From: JAJPKK01 sp963844635
Lineage (GTDB): Bacteria; Pseudomonadota; Alphaproteobacteria; Rhizobiales; Xanthobacteraceae
Length of the DNA: 64,000 nt
Direction of reading: 5' to 3'
NCBI GenBank assembly: GCA_963844635.1
Contig: CAWJPD010000001.1
Span: forward strand, 310,001-374,000
Notes under the pieces: model-generated
The model's database searches: none
Told to the model about the DNA's origin: nothing
The model's input: the letters and a program-made list of their open reading frames with translations, nothing else
Position numbers and translations under genes: made by a program
Shown: positions 17,587 to 27,588 of the stretch, piece by piece
Layout: each line of letters begins with the position of its first letter
Numbering within the stretch: the first letter of the stretch is position 1

Positions 17587-18719
17587 CCTCGGCAAAGACA
17601 CCGCGGCCGCGGCCGCGGGCGCGACCGTTGAAGACGCTGCGCAGCATCGCGCAATTGACGGAGGCCGGGTTGCTGCCTTCACCGCCGAGGCCATCCGGGC
17701 CGTCGAGGGATCATAAGGCGCTGGAAGCGGTTGCCGCGCGTTACGCGGTCGCGATCACGCCCGCGATGGCAGCACTGATCGACCCCACCGATCCCGAAGA
17801 CCCGATCGCGCGCCAGTTCGTACCTGACGTAGCGGAACTCGTGGCTCGTCCAGACGAGCGCGCCGATCCGATCGGGGACGATGCCGCCAGCCCGGTGGAA
17901 GGAATCGTGCATCGCTGTCCCGACCGGGTGCTCCTCAAGTTGATGCACAGTTGTCCGGTGTATTGCCGGTTCTGCTTCCGCCGCGAGATGGTCGGGCCGC
18001 GCGGGCGCGGCAGCCTGACCGCGGACATGCGAGAGCGGGCCTACGGGTATATTCGCCGTCATCGCGAAATCTGGGAAGTCATTCTCACTGGGGGCGACCC
18101 ACTGGTGCTTGATCCGGCGAAGCTCGCGCCGATCATTCGCGCGCTCGCGGACATCGCGCATGTCAAGGTCATTCGCATCCACACCCGAATCCCCGCGGTG
18201 GCGCCGGAGCGTATCAACCCGGCGATGATTGCGGCTTTGCGAGCGACCGCAGCCACCACTTATGTCGCGCTCCACGCCAACCATCCCCGTGAACTGTCCG
18301 TCGCCGCGCGCGAGGCGTGCAGCCGAATTGTCGACGCCGGCATTCCGATGGTGAGTCAATCGGTGCTGCTCAAGGGAATCAATAACGATGTGGAGACGCT
18401 CGCGGCGCTGATGCGAGCCTTTGTCGAGTGTCGGGTGAAACCCTATTACCTGCACCATCCCGACCTTGCGCCGGGTACATCGCACCTGCGTGTTTCTGTC
18501 GCGGAAGGGCAAGACCTCGTTCGTCGTTTGCACGCGCGCCTTTCCGGACTGTGCCAGCCAGCCTACATGCTCGACATCCCGGCGGGCGCCGGTAAGGTCC
18601 CGATCGGCCCGAGTTATATCGCCTTCGCCGAGGAAGAGAACGGTGAACAGCATTACCGGGTCACCGATCCTCACGGCAGAGTGCACACCTATCCGCCGGA
18701 CGCCAAAAGAGAAAGCTGA
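17574..18719 (+). CDS. epmB: EF-P beta-lysylation protein, lysine 2,3-aminomutase family
   Basis: A radical-SAM, PLP-dependent aminomutase (about 381 residues) that makes (R)-beta-lysine from lysine for EpmA. The radical-SAM cysteines are in SCPVYCRFCFR (C-x3-C-x2-C) at about residues 125-134. GGDPL follows, and the PLP-lysine region is near AGAGKVPIGPSYI at the C-terminus. The short length excludes a clostridial catabolic KamA. ATG 17574 is chosen: GAGAG lies upstream and it overlaps the end of epmA, typical of translational coupling. Together with the divergent efp this makes a complete modification module. Confidence 0.92.
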   Translation: MRSVTSAKTPRPRPRARPLKTLRSIAQLTEAGLLPSPPRPSGPSRDHKALEAVAARYAVAITPAMAALIDPTDPEDPIARQFVPDVAELVARPDERADPIGDDAASPVEGIVHRCPDRVLLKLMHSCPVYCRFCFRREMVGPRGRGSLTADMRERAYGYIRRHREIWEVILTGGDPLVLDPAKLAPIIRALADIAHVKVIRIHTRIPAVAPERINPAMIAALRATAATTYVALHANHPRELSVAAREACSRIVDAGIPMVSQSVLLKGINNDVETLAALMRAFVECRVKPYYLHHPDLAPGTSHLRVSVAEGQDLVRRLHARLSGLCQPAYMLDIPAGAGKVPIGPSYIAFAEEENGEQHYRVTDPHGRVHTYPPDAKRES

Positions 18720-19124
18720 TTTCTCGGGCGCTGGCGGTTGGTCGCGGCCCGACACCCGGGTCCAAGCTACAAAAATCGATTGGGAGATGGAACGCGGCGC
18801 CATCGCGCGGATTGGAGGTACCTGCAGCGCAGCGGGGCGCCGACGGCTTTGGATCAGTCGCGCGCGGAACGGGGTGGCACGGCGGGATCCAAGTGAACCT
18901 GCGAGGTCGCGAGGCAAACCAAAGGTCAAGAAATATTGTTTTTTGTGTGCTAATGTCGCTTCGCTTCGACTATCGCGCGGACCATGGGCCAGACCGGCAA
19001 CTCGACTAACTTGCAGCCGTGGCGGCGCAGCCCGCTGCCTTGCGTCTGCAAACCCCCGAGACCCTAAAAAAGCCGTCAGGTTGCGCGAACGCAACAACGG
19101 CAGTGGGCTGAGAACGGACCTTTC
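18720..19124. other. Intergenic stretch without a supported gene
   Basis: About 400 bases between epmB and the penicillin-binding protein gene. A patch of lower GC near 18925-18955 (AAATATTGTTTTTTGTGTG) may belong to a promoter region, but I cannot place boxes with confidence. Confidence 0.35.
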
Positions 19125-22100
19125 ATGGACACGATCCTGATCAAGATTTTGGCTGCATTCCTCGCCCTCAGCCAAGTGACGACGCGTCCGGACGCGGTCA
19201 GGACCCATTTCGACCCTACCACCGATCAGGCCGCCGTGACGCAGATTTTGCGCGACGGCTGCGCCCACATCCGGCAGGCCTTCGATGTGGAATCGATCGA
19301 CCTCGATGACCTCATGAAGACGGCGCTCGAGGATCCCGACATTGCATCCTCCGCCGACATCGAAGTCTTGCACGGATTGAAGTTCGACAGCCTGCTGACG
19401 GTCTACAAGCAGTTCTGCAAGAATGAGGACGTGCCCAATTCGCCGGTCGATCTCGGCGCGGTGATCTCATTCTACAATGCGGGCGTTGCCGACTTGCCGG
19501 ATCCGGCGCGCCTCAAAGGTGCCCGCAATACCGTTGTTGGCGCGGTCCTCGATGCCCGCGGGTCCGTGTTTTCCGAACTCACCGACAGCGCCCGCCGCGT
19601 ATGGGTCGATCTCAAGGATATTCCGCTGCAACGTCCAGAAGGCCTTTATCGCCGCTGAGGACAAGCGCTTTTACGAGCACAAGGGCGTCGACGAGCGCGG
19701 TCTCGTGCGCGCCATGGTCGCCAACCTCGCCCGCTCCGGCCGGCCGCAAGGCGGCTCGACCATCACGCAGCAAGTCGTGAAAAACCTGTTGGTCGGCGAC
19801 GACGTGACTTATGAGCGCAAGATGCGGGAGATGATTCTCGCAACGCGCCTGGAACAGGTCTTGACGAAGCAGGAGATTCTCGAGCTTTACCTCAATTCGA
19901 TTTATCTGGGCCGTGGCTCCTACGGGATCGAGCTCGCGGCACGCAATTACTTCGGCAAGTCGGCTTCCGCACTGACGCTGCAGGAAGCCGCAATGCTCGC
20001 CGGAATGCCCAAAGGGCCGACCTATTACAGTCCCGATCGTCACCCCGAGCGGGCCCAGGAGCGGCTTTCCTATGTGGTGGCACGGTTGCAGGAAGATGGC
20101 GACGCCGGCAACCTTGACCCGAACAAGGTCACGCTGCCGCCGATGATCGCTTATGAAAGGCCGCAGCAGCGCGATTCCGGCTACTACTTTCTCGACAATG
20201 TCACGCGCGAAGCGCGCTCGTTGCCGAGCGTGGGTCCGCTGACCTCCGCCGCCTCCACCGTTCATACGACGCTGCGGCCCGACCTTCAGCGCGTGGCCGA
20301 GGAAGCTTTGCAGGAAGGTCTTGCCCAGTACGAGATGCACACCGGCCGCACCGAATGGCACGGAGCGGAAGCAAATCTCGCGGACGCGGTTCGCCGGATC
20401 GAGGACGGTGCGGCGCTCGGCGCTGCCGCAGCCATCATGACGACGCCGGCCGATCCGACCTCCGAGGTCAAGCCCTCCCAGGCCCCGGCGCCGAGGACGG
20501 CGGGCGCAGGTAAAGCGAAGGCCGAGGTCAAGTCCGAAGGTCCCAAGCCCGCCTGGCAGCGGGCGCTCGCGGCCGCTCACCTTCCTCTTTATGATGTGCA
20601 CTGGACGACCGCGATTGTGCTTTCGACCGGCGGCGATCGCGGCATCAGGGTCGGCCTCGCCGACGGGACTGTGCTGCCTCTCAACGGAGCCGGCAGTGCG
20701 GTGCGCCGAGGGCTCCGTCTCTATGATGTCGTCTTCGTCAAGGTGAGCAATGCCAAGTCGCGGCAGGCGCGAGCCGAGCTTCGAGTGCGTCCCACCGTCG
20801 AGGGTGCAGTCGTCATCCTCGACAACAAGACGGGCGGCATTCTCGCAATGGTCGGTGGATTTTCCTATCCGCTGAGCCAGCTCAATCGCGTGACGCAGAC
20901 GCAGCGCCAGCCCGGTTCCACGCTCAAACCATTCACCTATCTTGCAGCCCTGCGCAGCGGTCTCCAGCCCAACACCCTCGTCAAGGACGAGCGGCTGACC
21001 CTGCCGCCGATCGATCGTTCGGCGCGGGTTCGCGAGAGGGATTACTGGTCGCCGAAAAATTATGACGGCACCGGTGGCGGCATCACGACCTTGCGACGGG
21101 GACTTGAGAATTCAAAGAACCTCGTCACCGCCCACCTGCTCGACGGCGGCATCGAAACCGAACCCAGCCAAAGCCTTGCGCGTGTGTGTGAGCTGACGCT
21201 CGACGCCCAGATTTATCGGGACTGCGTTGCCTATTATCCTTTCGTGCTCGGCGCCCAGCCGGCCCGCCTCATCGACCTTGCCGGGTTTTATGCTTCCATG
21301 TCGTCAGAGGGTCACCGGCCGACGCCTTACAGCATCGCGTCGATCGAGCAGAACGGGCGGACCGTTTACACGCACGTTCCGGATCTGAAATGGCTGGCCG
21401 CCGGCGACCGGCCTGCCTTCTTCCAGCTGCGGACCATGTTGCAGGGCGTGGTGGCGCGCGGGACCGCGCACGCGATCGGGCAACTCGCCCCTTATGTCGG
21501 GGGCAAGACCGGCACCAGCGAGGACCAGAATGACGCCTGGTTCATTGGCTTCACCAATGACGTGACGGTCGGCGTGTGGGTCGGCTACGACAATTCGGAA
21601 GGCAAGCGACGCACGCTCGGCGAGGGACAGACCGGTGCCCAGGTGGCGCTGCCGATCTTCATTCCGATTATCGATTCGGTGTGGGCGAATTACGCGCCGA
21701 AGACGCCGCTCGCCCCGCCCTCGCCGGAGGCGACCAAGGAACTCGTGGCGCTGCCGATCAACTTGCGGACCGGCAATCTGTTGGCGGGACGCAACCCGCA
21801 GGGCTTCACCGAATATTTCCGGCTCAGGAATGGCCGGCTGGAAGAAACGCAATATACGTTGGTTTCCGCGGATGAAGCCGCCTCGTCAGGCGATGCGGAT
21901 GATGACGACGTCGTCACCCGCGAGCCGCGCGGGCGCGGCACCCGGCCGGCTTATGGCGGCGGCTTCTTCCAGGGCGGGGGCCTGTTCGGCGGCCTGTTCC
22001 GGCCGCCCCAGGCGCAGGTGCGACCGAACTATCCCACGTCAAGCGCCAATGGCGGCGGGTATTATGCCCTGCCGCAAGTGCAGCGCCCGGTCTATCCGTC

Positions 22101-22284
22101 AAGCGGCGGCTACTACTACGGAACGCCGCAATCGCAGGCGCAGCGGCCGGTTTATCCGCCCGCCGCCGTGCCGAATGGCGGTTATTACGGCGAAGCGCGC
22201 CCGAATTATTCCGAAGAGCGGCGCTGGGTACCGCTGCGCCGCTACGATCCTGACGTACCGTGGCGTGACCGCCAGCGGGATTGA
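19125..22284 (+). CDS. Class A penicillin-binding protein (PBP1A type), one frameshift
   Basis: A bifunctional peptidoglycan synthase (about 1050 residues when repaired). The first 170 residues from ATG 19125 hold a short hydrophobic start and a helical N-terminal region ending RVWVDLKDIP. The frame then breaks at about 19630, and the glycosyltransferase domain continues in another frame: FIAAEDKRFYEHKG with the catalytic Glu, GGSTITQQVVKN, and ELYLNSIYLGRG. The transpeptidase has QPGSTLKPF (SxxK), an SKN motif in NSKNLVT, and GGKTGTSED (KTG). A Pro/Gly/Tyr-rich tail closes the protein. Removing one C near 19632 restores LKDIPLQVQKAFIAAED, so a one-base insertion is likely. A secreted protein gene follows 41 bases downstream. 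Confidence 0.9.
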
Positions 22285-22325
22285 TGTGAAACGCGAGCGG
22301 CCTCGCGACGGGGAGTCGTTCATCG

Positions 22326-23336
22326 ATGAAACTTCATTGCCTTGCCTTGGCATTGGGTATGATGGCGGCACCCGGCCTTGCCGCCGCGCAGGACTTCCAA
22401 ATGAAGGATGTCTCGGCGTTGGCACTTGGCGCCTTGGCGCCTCACATCATCCTCTTTACCGACCACCGCAATGACGAGCTCGTGGACACGGCGACCGGCC
22501 TCATCCATTTCTCCGATTGGGAACATGCGCGGCCATTGCAGAAGCGACTGCTGAGCCTTTACCCGTCCTATGAGGAGCCGATGGTCGCCGACCCGACCGC
22601 GGGCGGCAAGCTGCGCAAACGAAGACTCCACGTCTATGTGGCGGAAGCGCGTTTTCAGGTTCCCAAGCCCGCCGCATCGGTCGATCTGGCACGCATGGTC
22701 GCGCTGCCGGTGATCGAAAAGCTCGATCCCGCGATCAAGCATCGGCAGATCGCGTCGGCGGACGCCATTCCGAACAAGGACCCGAAATCCCCCAATCACA
22801 ATCCCGATCGGGCTTGGTGCGAGGGGGGCGTCAAGGTCATCTGCATTCAGTCCAACTACAGGCTCGAGGGCCGGTTGCCGCTCGGGATCGCCCTCATCAA
22901 CAAGATCAGGGAAAACAAGAAGATCGCCGACTTCATGGAATTCCAAAGTGAGCTGCGCCTGCTCGGCCCCGGCGACTTTGACCAGGCAGCGCTCACCGAG
23001 GCGACTGGGATTCCGACACCGATCGTCGGCGTGATCGAGCAGGATATCTTCAACGTCAATCAAATCATGCAGTTCGGCAAGTTCCTTGCCGTGCTGCAGC
23101 CGAATCCCTCCGACCCCAAAACGTCGATCGCGACCACCTTCGTTGCTCTGGCTGTCGATAGCGAGCTGTTCGAAAAGAAAAAGGAATTCGAAAAGGTCCC
23201 GGTGTTGCGCAACTTGGTACCGGCCCAGGTACTGGCCGGGAACAGTTCCTTCAATACCGGCAATTCGATCAGCGCGGGCCTGCCCAAATATTCGCGTAAC
23301 CGGATCAAGGCCGTCGCCGAACTGCTGGAGCACTGA
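22326..23336 (+). CDS. Secreted hypothetical protein downstream of PBP1A
   Basis: 336 residues with a clear signal peptide (MKLHCLALALGMMAAPGLAAA-QD). The mature protein is soluble, with no repeats and no motif I can name. One segment has two nearby cysteines (WCEGGVKVICIQS) that could form a disulfide. GGGGAG lies about 11 bases before the ATG. It follows the penicillin-binding protein gene by 41 bases on the same strand, so a cell-envelope role is plausible but unproven. Confidence 0.65.
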   Translation: MKLHCLALALGMMAAPGLAAAQDFQMKDVSALALGALAPHIILFTDHRNDELVDTATGLIHFSDWEHARPLQKRLLSLYPSYEEPMVADPTAGGKLRKRRLHVYVAEARFQVPKPAASVDLARMVALPVIEKLDPAIKHRQIASADAIPNKDPKSPNHNPDRAWCEGGVKVICIQSNYRLEGRLPLGIALINKIRENKKIADFMEFQSELRLLGPGDFDQAALTEATGIPTPIVGVIEQDIFNVNQIMQFGKFLAVLQPNPSDPKTSIATTFVALAVDSELFEKKKEFEKVPVLRNLVPAQVLAGNSSFNTGNSISAGLPKYSRNRIKAVAELLEH

Positions 23337-23365
23337 CGCCTGTCGCGTAGCCTGGTCAATCAAGT

Positions 23366-23776
23366 CTACCGCTGCTGCTCCTCGGTACGCAGGCAGACCG
23401 CCACCAACGGATTATTAGCAGCGCTTGCGACTGCGCCGCAGGAAACCGCACGCTCGTTCAGGATCGTCGGGCTTCGTCGCGCCGGTCCGCAATAGGCGGT
23501 GATCAGTATCTCGTCGACTGCGCAGGCGGCCTGGCAGGATTGTTGCGCGCAATTGACCCGCACGACGCGCATCTGTGATGCGGCGCCAGCAGGTCCCGGC
23601 GGTCCCGGAGGTCCGTCGGGGCCGGGCGCCCCGGCCGGACCTTGACGTCCCTCGCTGCCGGCGACCCCGGGTTGTCCCGGAGGTCCTGCATCGCCTTTCG
23701 GTCCCGGCGGACCTCGGCCGCAAGCAGCCACGAGCATCGAGATGGCGATAACGGAAAGCAGTCGGGCGGAGCGCAA
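23366..23776 (-). CDS. Collagen-like lipoprotein
   Basis: 136 residues. The signal ends in a lipobox (LLSVIAISMLVAAC-G), predicting lipidation at Cys19. Residues about 20-66 are some fifteen uninterrupted Gly-X-Y triplets, with GPPGPKGDAGPPGQPG and GPDGPPGPPGPAG stretches, i.e. a bacterial collagen-like triple-helix segment. The C-terminal 70 residues form a small domain with five cysteines (NCAQQSCQAACAVDE, AYCGPA, and others). Trimerisation through the Gly-X-Y region and surface display of the C-terminal domain are inferred. It converges on the secreted protein gene, 29 bases apart. Confidence 0.75.
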   Translation of the reverse strand: MRSARLLSVIAISMLVAACGRGPPGPKGDAGPPGQPGVAGSEGRQGPAGAPGPDGPPGPPGPAGAASQMRVVRVNCAQQSCQAACAVDEILITAYCGPARRSPTILNERAVSCGAVASAANNPLVAVCLRTEEQQR

Positions 23777-23867
23777 CGCTAAACCTCGCAGACTGGCGTG
23801 ATGCGGCCAAAGGCGGGTGGCGGCAAGCTAACAGGGGCGAGGCGATGGTACAATCGTCGGGTGCGCT

Positions 23868-23968
23868 CAGGTGCCTGCGAAAATAACTTCATCGTTCCAT
23901 TGCAGTTCGCCGCGCCAGGCCGCCGCTTCCCATCAAGAATTGAAGCAGTTGTTTCGCAGGTGCCGTCA
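23868..23968. repeat. Family B palindromic repeat (copy 1)
   Basis: GGTGCCTGCGAAAATAACT at the left and a degenerate complement (AGTTGTTTCGCAGGTGCC) at the right. The most diverged B copy, directly abutting family A copy 2. Confidence 0.65.
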
Positions 23969-24100
23969 GCGGGATGCGTTCTTCGCGCTCGGTTTCTCTT
24001 TTGCGCATCCGTCGCGGACTGCGCTCGACGACGGATGCGCGGGGATTCTGCGCGTGATCTTTGCCGAAAAAATCTGCACCTTTTCGGGATCCCGCGCTAG
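23969..24100. repeat. Family A palindromic repeat (copy 2), supplies flhA stop codon
   Basis: Runs from GCGGGATGCGTTC to the terminal CTAG. The middle hairpin (GCGCATCCGTCGCGGACTGCG...) and the end hairpin (GCCGAAAAAATCTGCACCTTTTCGG) are intact. The complement of its terminal CTAG provides the TAG stop of flhA. Confidence 0.8.
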
Positions 24101-26196
24101 ATGCTGCCCAGCGTGCGCAACCGGGCGCGCGGATGAATTTCCGACTGCGACAGCACGGTGGTCTGCGAGCGGAACCGCTCGACGATCGAGCGGACGAAGG
24201 TGCGCACTCCGGGCGATGTCACGAGGACCGGCTGTTCGCCATTGCGCGCAGCTTCTTCGAAGCGCTCGCGCACCAGCGCAATGAACTCCGAAAGCCGTGA
24301 CGGAGCCATCGTGAGGTGGCGATCGTCGCCTTGACCGACGATCGATTCGGCAAACGCCTGTTCCCATCGCGGCGACAGCGAAATCAATGGCAGAAATCCC
24401 GCGGCGGTGGAATGCTGCGCGCAGATTTGCCGGGCGAGTCTCGCGCGGACATGCTCGGCGAGCGCCGCGTGGTTGCGCGTAAAGCTGAGCCCGTCGGCAA
24501 TGCCTTCGAGGATGGTGGCGAGGTCGCGGATCGAGATGCGCTCCGCGAGCAGCATCTGCAGCACGCGCTGGATGCCGGTGATGGTGATCTGGCTCGGCAC
24601 GATGTCTTTGACAAGGTCGCCTTGTTCCTTGGGCAGTTCCTTGATGAGCTTGTTCACTTCGGCATAGGAGAGTAGTTCCGCCACGTTCGCCTTGAGGGTT
24701 TCGGTGAGATGGGTCGCCAGCACGGTTGCTGCGTCGACCACCGTATAGCCCTTGATCGCCGCTTCTTCCTTCAGCGAGGCCTCGACCCAGGTGGCCGGCA
24801 AGCCGAAGGTGGGCTCGGTGGTGTGCACGCCGGGAAGCTGCACCTGGCCGCCCGCCGCATCCATCACCATGAACTGACCGGGCCATATTTTCCCGGCCCC
24901 GGCTTCGACCTCCTTGATTCGGATGACATAGGCGTTCGGCTCGAGCTGAACATTGTCCAGGATGCGCACCGCCGGCATGACGCAGCCGAGCTCGCCCGCG
25001 AGCGAACGGCGCAACGCCTTGATCTGTTCAGTCAACCGATCGCCGCCGTTCGGCGCATTGACGAGCGGCAACAGGGCGTAGCCGAGCTCGATCTTGAGAT
25101 CGTCGATCTTGAGCGCGGTTGAGATCGGCTCTTCGGCGGGCTTCGTCTCGGGTGGCGTCTTGGCGGCGACTTCGGCGGCCTTGCTGCGCGTCTCCATCAT
25201 CCAGGCGAGCGCGCCGGCCCCGGCGCCGAGCAGCAGGAACGGCAGAACCGGGATTCCGGGCAGCAGCGCCATTACCCCCATGACGGCACCGGACATGCCG
25301 AGCGCCTTCGGATAGCTCGACAATTGCCGCAGCAATGCGCGGTCGGCGGATTCGCCGAGACCCGCTTTCGAAACCAGGAGACCGGCCGCGGTGGAAACGA
25401 TCAGCGCCGGCACCTGTGTCACGAGGCCGTCGCCGACGGTGAGCACGGTGTAGCTGCCGGCGGCCTGGGCGAAGGTGATCCCCTGCTGCGCGATACCGAT
25501 GATCATGCCGCCGATGATGTTGATGAAAACGACCAGCAGGCCGGCAATGGCGTCGCCGCGGACAAACTTCGAAGCGCCGTCCATGGCGCCGAAGAACGCG
25601 CTCTCATCTTCGAGCTGCTTGCGGCGCCGCCGCGCGTCCTTTTCATCGATCAACCCAGCGGACAGATCGGCGTCGATCGCCATCTGCTTGCCAGGCATGG
25701 CGTCGAGATTGAAGCGGGCCGCGACTTCGGCGATGCGGCCCGACCCTTTGGTGATCACGACGAAATTCACGATCACCAGCATCGTGAAGACGATGATGCC
25801 GATGACGAAATTGCCACCCATGACGAAGTTGCCGAACGCCTGGATCACATGTCCGGCCGCGCCCGGCCCTTCATGGCCGTGAGCCAGGATGAGGCGCGTC
25901 GAAGCAAGATTGAGCGACAGGCGCAACATCGTCGAAATCAACAGCACTGTCGGGAACGCCGAAAATTCGAGCGGCGCATGAATGAACAGCGCCGTCATCA
26001 GGATCAGCACCGAGAGCACGACCGAGATGGCGAGCGCGAAATCGAGCAGCAGCGGCGGCAGCGGCAGAATCAGAAGGACGAGGATCGTCACCACGCCGAC
26101 GGCAAGCGCAAGATCGCCGCGACGCAGCAGCGCGCCGATTTCAATGAGACGCGGCGTCCACAGGGCGGCCACGCCCGCGGTCTTTGCCTCTGCCAT
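24097..26196 (-). CDS. flhA: Flagellar type III export gate protein FlhA
   Basis: 699 residues, the usual FlhA length. The N-terminal half has about eight membrane spans (ALAVGVVTILVLLILPLPPL onward). The family signature appears as RIAEVAARFNLDAMPGKQM at about 155-175. The C-terminal half is the soluble domain that docks export chaperones. FlhA forms the nonameric ring of the flagellar export apparatus and couples to proton flow. No other flagellar genes lie in this window, so this is a solitary locus, or the cluster is elsewhere. The TAG stop is contributed by the family A repeat that abuts the gene. Confidence 0.95.
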   Translation of the reverse strand: MAEAKTAGVAALWTPRLIEIGALLRRGDLALAVGVVTILVLLILPLPPLLLDFALAISVVLSVLILMTALFIHAPLEFSAFPTVLLISTMLRLSLNLASTRLILAHGHEGPGAAGHVIQAFGNFVMGGNFVIGIIVFTMLVIVNFVVITKGSGRIAEVAARFNLDAMPGKQMAIDADLSAGLIDEKDARRRRKQLEDESAFFGAMDGASKFVRGDAIAGLLVVFINIIGGMIIGIAQQGITFAQAAGSYTVLTVGDGLVTQVPALIVSTAAGLLVSKAGLGESADRALLRQLSSYPKALGMSGAVMGVMALLPGIPVLPFLLLGAGAGALAWMMETRSKAAEVAAKTPPETKPAEEPISTALKIDDLKIELGYALLPLVNAPNGGDRLTEQIKALRRSLAGELGCVMPAVRILDNVQLEPNAYVIRIKEVEAGAGKIWPGQFMVMDAAGGQVQLPGVHTTEPTFGLPATWVEASLKEEAAIKGYTVVDAATVLATHLTETLKANVAELLSYAEVNKLIKELPKEQGDLVKDIVPSQITITGIQRVLQMLLAERISIRDLATILEGIADGLSFTRNHAALAEHVRARLARQICAQHSTAAGFLPLISLSPRWEQAFAESIVGQGDDRHLTMAPSRLSEFIALVRERFEEAARNGEQPVLVTSPGVRTFVRSIVERFRSQTTVLSQSEIHPRARLRTLGSI

Positions 26197-26388
26197 GCTT
26201 GTCCCGTTCGAGACCCTGGCAAGTTTTGCCGGGTGCTTGGTTTATGGCGGGTTAACGGTCGAGCGCCGATGCGAGCGGGGGCCCGACGGTCTGAAGCGGC
26301 GAACCGGCGATGATTAAGAAGGATTAACTTGAAGTTTTGCCTCCGCGGCTTCCTACTTCGGACAATGTGAAAATCGGGAGCATCTGAC

Positions 26389-27417
26389 ATGTGGAAGCGC
26401 TTATTGATCGGGGCAGCGACGCTGATACTCGCGAGCACCTCCAGCGTTTATGCACAGGCACCTTCGAACGGCGGGCCGCAAGACAGGGCGGCAGCTTCAC
26501 GTGGTGACGCCAGTGCTTTTCTCGATGCGCGGATCGCGGCGCTGCATTCGGGACTGCAGTTGACGCCGGACCAGGAGAAAATGTGGCCCGCGGTAGAGAA
26601 AGCCTATCGAGATATGTTGAACCTGCGGTCGCAGGCCCGGGCGGCGCGGTCACCGCCGACCAACGATCTGGTCGCGCAATTAGAGCGCCGCGCCGACGCC
26701 CTTACGCGTCGCGGCAACGCACTCAAGACTTTTGCCGATGCGCTCGGGCCGCTGTGGCAAAGTCTGAACGACAGCCAGAAGCGACGGTTCTTCGCGCTCG
26801 CCCGGCCGCGCTTCGAGATCGGCGGCGGCTTTGGCCGGCGCGGTGACCGCTTCGACGATCGGGACGGCGGACGCGGGGATCGTGACGGCTATCGACGACG
26901 CGACGGCTACAATGAGTTCTATCGCGAGCGCCGTGGTTTTGGTTTCGATGGGCGACAACGCGGTGATCGTGACGAAGATGGATACGGGTACCGCGATGAC
27001 GGGTCGCGAGCCCGCGACGGCGACGGGTTCGACCGCGGACGGCGCGGCTTCGATCGGCGCGGCTTCGATCGGCGCGACTTCGGGCGGGATCGCGATGGGT
27101 TCGACCGACGTGAGTTCGGCCGCGACGGCGACGGGTTCGACCGTGAACGACGTGGTTTCGATCGGCGCGGCTTCGATCGGCGCGACTTCGGGCGGGATCG
27201 CGATGGGTTCGACCGACGTGAGTTCGGCCGCGACGGCGATGGGTTCGACCGTGAACGACGCGGTTTCGAGCGGCGCGACTTCGGCCGCGGGCGCGACGAG
27301 CGTCGTGGCGAATTGCCGTGGTGGCATCCTGATGTTGGGGCAGGGCAGTTCGGGTCACGAGATGGCGGGGTGCCCGACGACGGCGCCCTCATTGAAGGCG
27401 ACGGCGACCGCATTTGA
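26389..27417 (+). CDS. Periplasmic Spy/CpxP-like LTxxQ protein with RD/GF repeat tail
   Basis: 342 residues. Signal peptide MWKRLLIGAATLILASTSSV with cleavage near YAQA. The core (about 45-140) contains LQLTPDQEKMWPAVE, the LTxxQ motif, and LNDSQKRRFFALARP. From residue 145 the protein is an extreme low-complexity tail of Arg/Asp/Gly/Phe (RRGFDRRGFDRRDFGRDRDG), with a perfect 36-residue tandem duplication. Charge-patterned RG/RD tails suggest nucleic-acid or polyanion contact, or phase separation, but that is conjecture. GGGAG lies about 8 bases before the ATG. It is divergent from flhA. Confidence 0.7.
   Translation: MWKRLLIGAATLILASTSSVYAQAPSNGGPQDRAAASRGDASAFLDARIAALHSGLQLTPDQEKMWPAVEKAYRDMLNLRSQARAARSPPTNDLVAQLERRADALTRRGNALKTFADALGPLWQSLNDSQKRRFFALARPRFEIGGGFGRRGDRFDDRDGGRGDRDGYRRRDGYNEFYRERRGFGFDGRQRGDRDEDGYGYRDDGSRARDGDGFDRGRRGFDRRGFDRRDFGRDRDGFDRREFGRDGDGFDRERRGFDRRGFDRRDFGRDRDGFDRREFGRDGDGFDRERRGFERRDFGRGRDERRGELPWWHPDVGAGQFGSRDGGVPDDGALIEGDGDRI
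27061..27276. repeat. Two tandem 108-bp direct repeats inside the LTxxQ gene
   Basis: Copies begin at 27061 and 27169 (GGCTTCGATCGGCGCGACTT) and differ at only a few bases by eye. Each encodes 36 residues of the Arg/Asp/Phe/Gly tail, so repeat gain or loss would keep the frame. Confidence 0.85.
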
Positions 27418-27445
27418 CCGCCGATCTGCGATCGGGATCATGCGC

Positions 27446-27585
27446 TTAGCGGGACGCGTTCAGTTTGAGTAGCCTCCCGCTCGGTTCTGTTTTGCGCACC
27501 CGTCGCGGACTGCGCTCGACGACGGATGCGTGTTGATTTTGCGCATCTCGTCCGAAAAGTCTGCGACTTTACGGGATCACGCGCA
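27446..27585. repeat. Family A palindromic repeat, full length (copy 3)
   Basis: From TTAGCGGGACGCGTTCAG to GGGATCACGCGC. All three hairpins are recognisable. It lies between the convergent LTxxQ gene and the amidohydrolase gene, ending four bases before the latter's stop codon. Confidence 0.8.
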
Positions 27586-27588
27586 GGC

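Noticed and set aside
17679..19373. A 564-codon open frame on the minus strand
   Set aside because: It lies antisense to epmB and the start of the PBP gene, has no motif, and its His/Arg/Gly-rich composition is typical of the reverse frame of GC-rich genes.
25324..26313. A 329-codon plus-strand frame
   Set aside because: Antisense to flhA; His/Asp/Arg-rich low-information composition.
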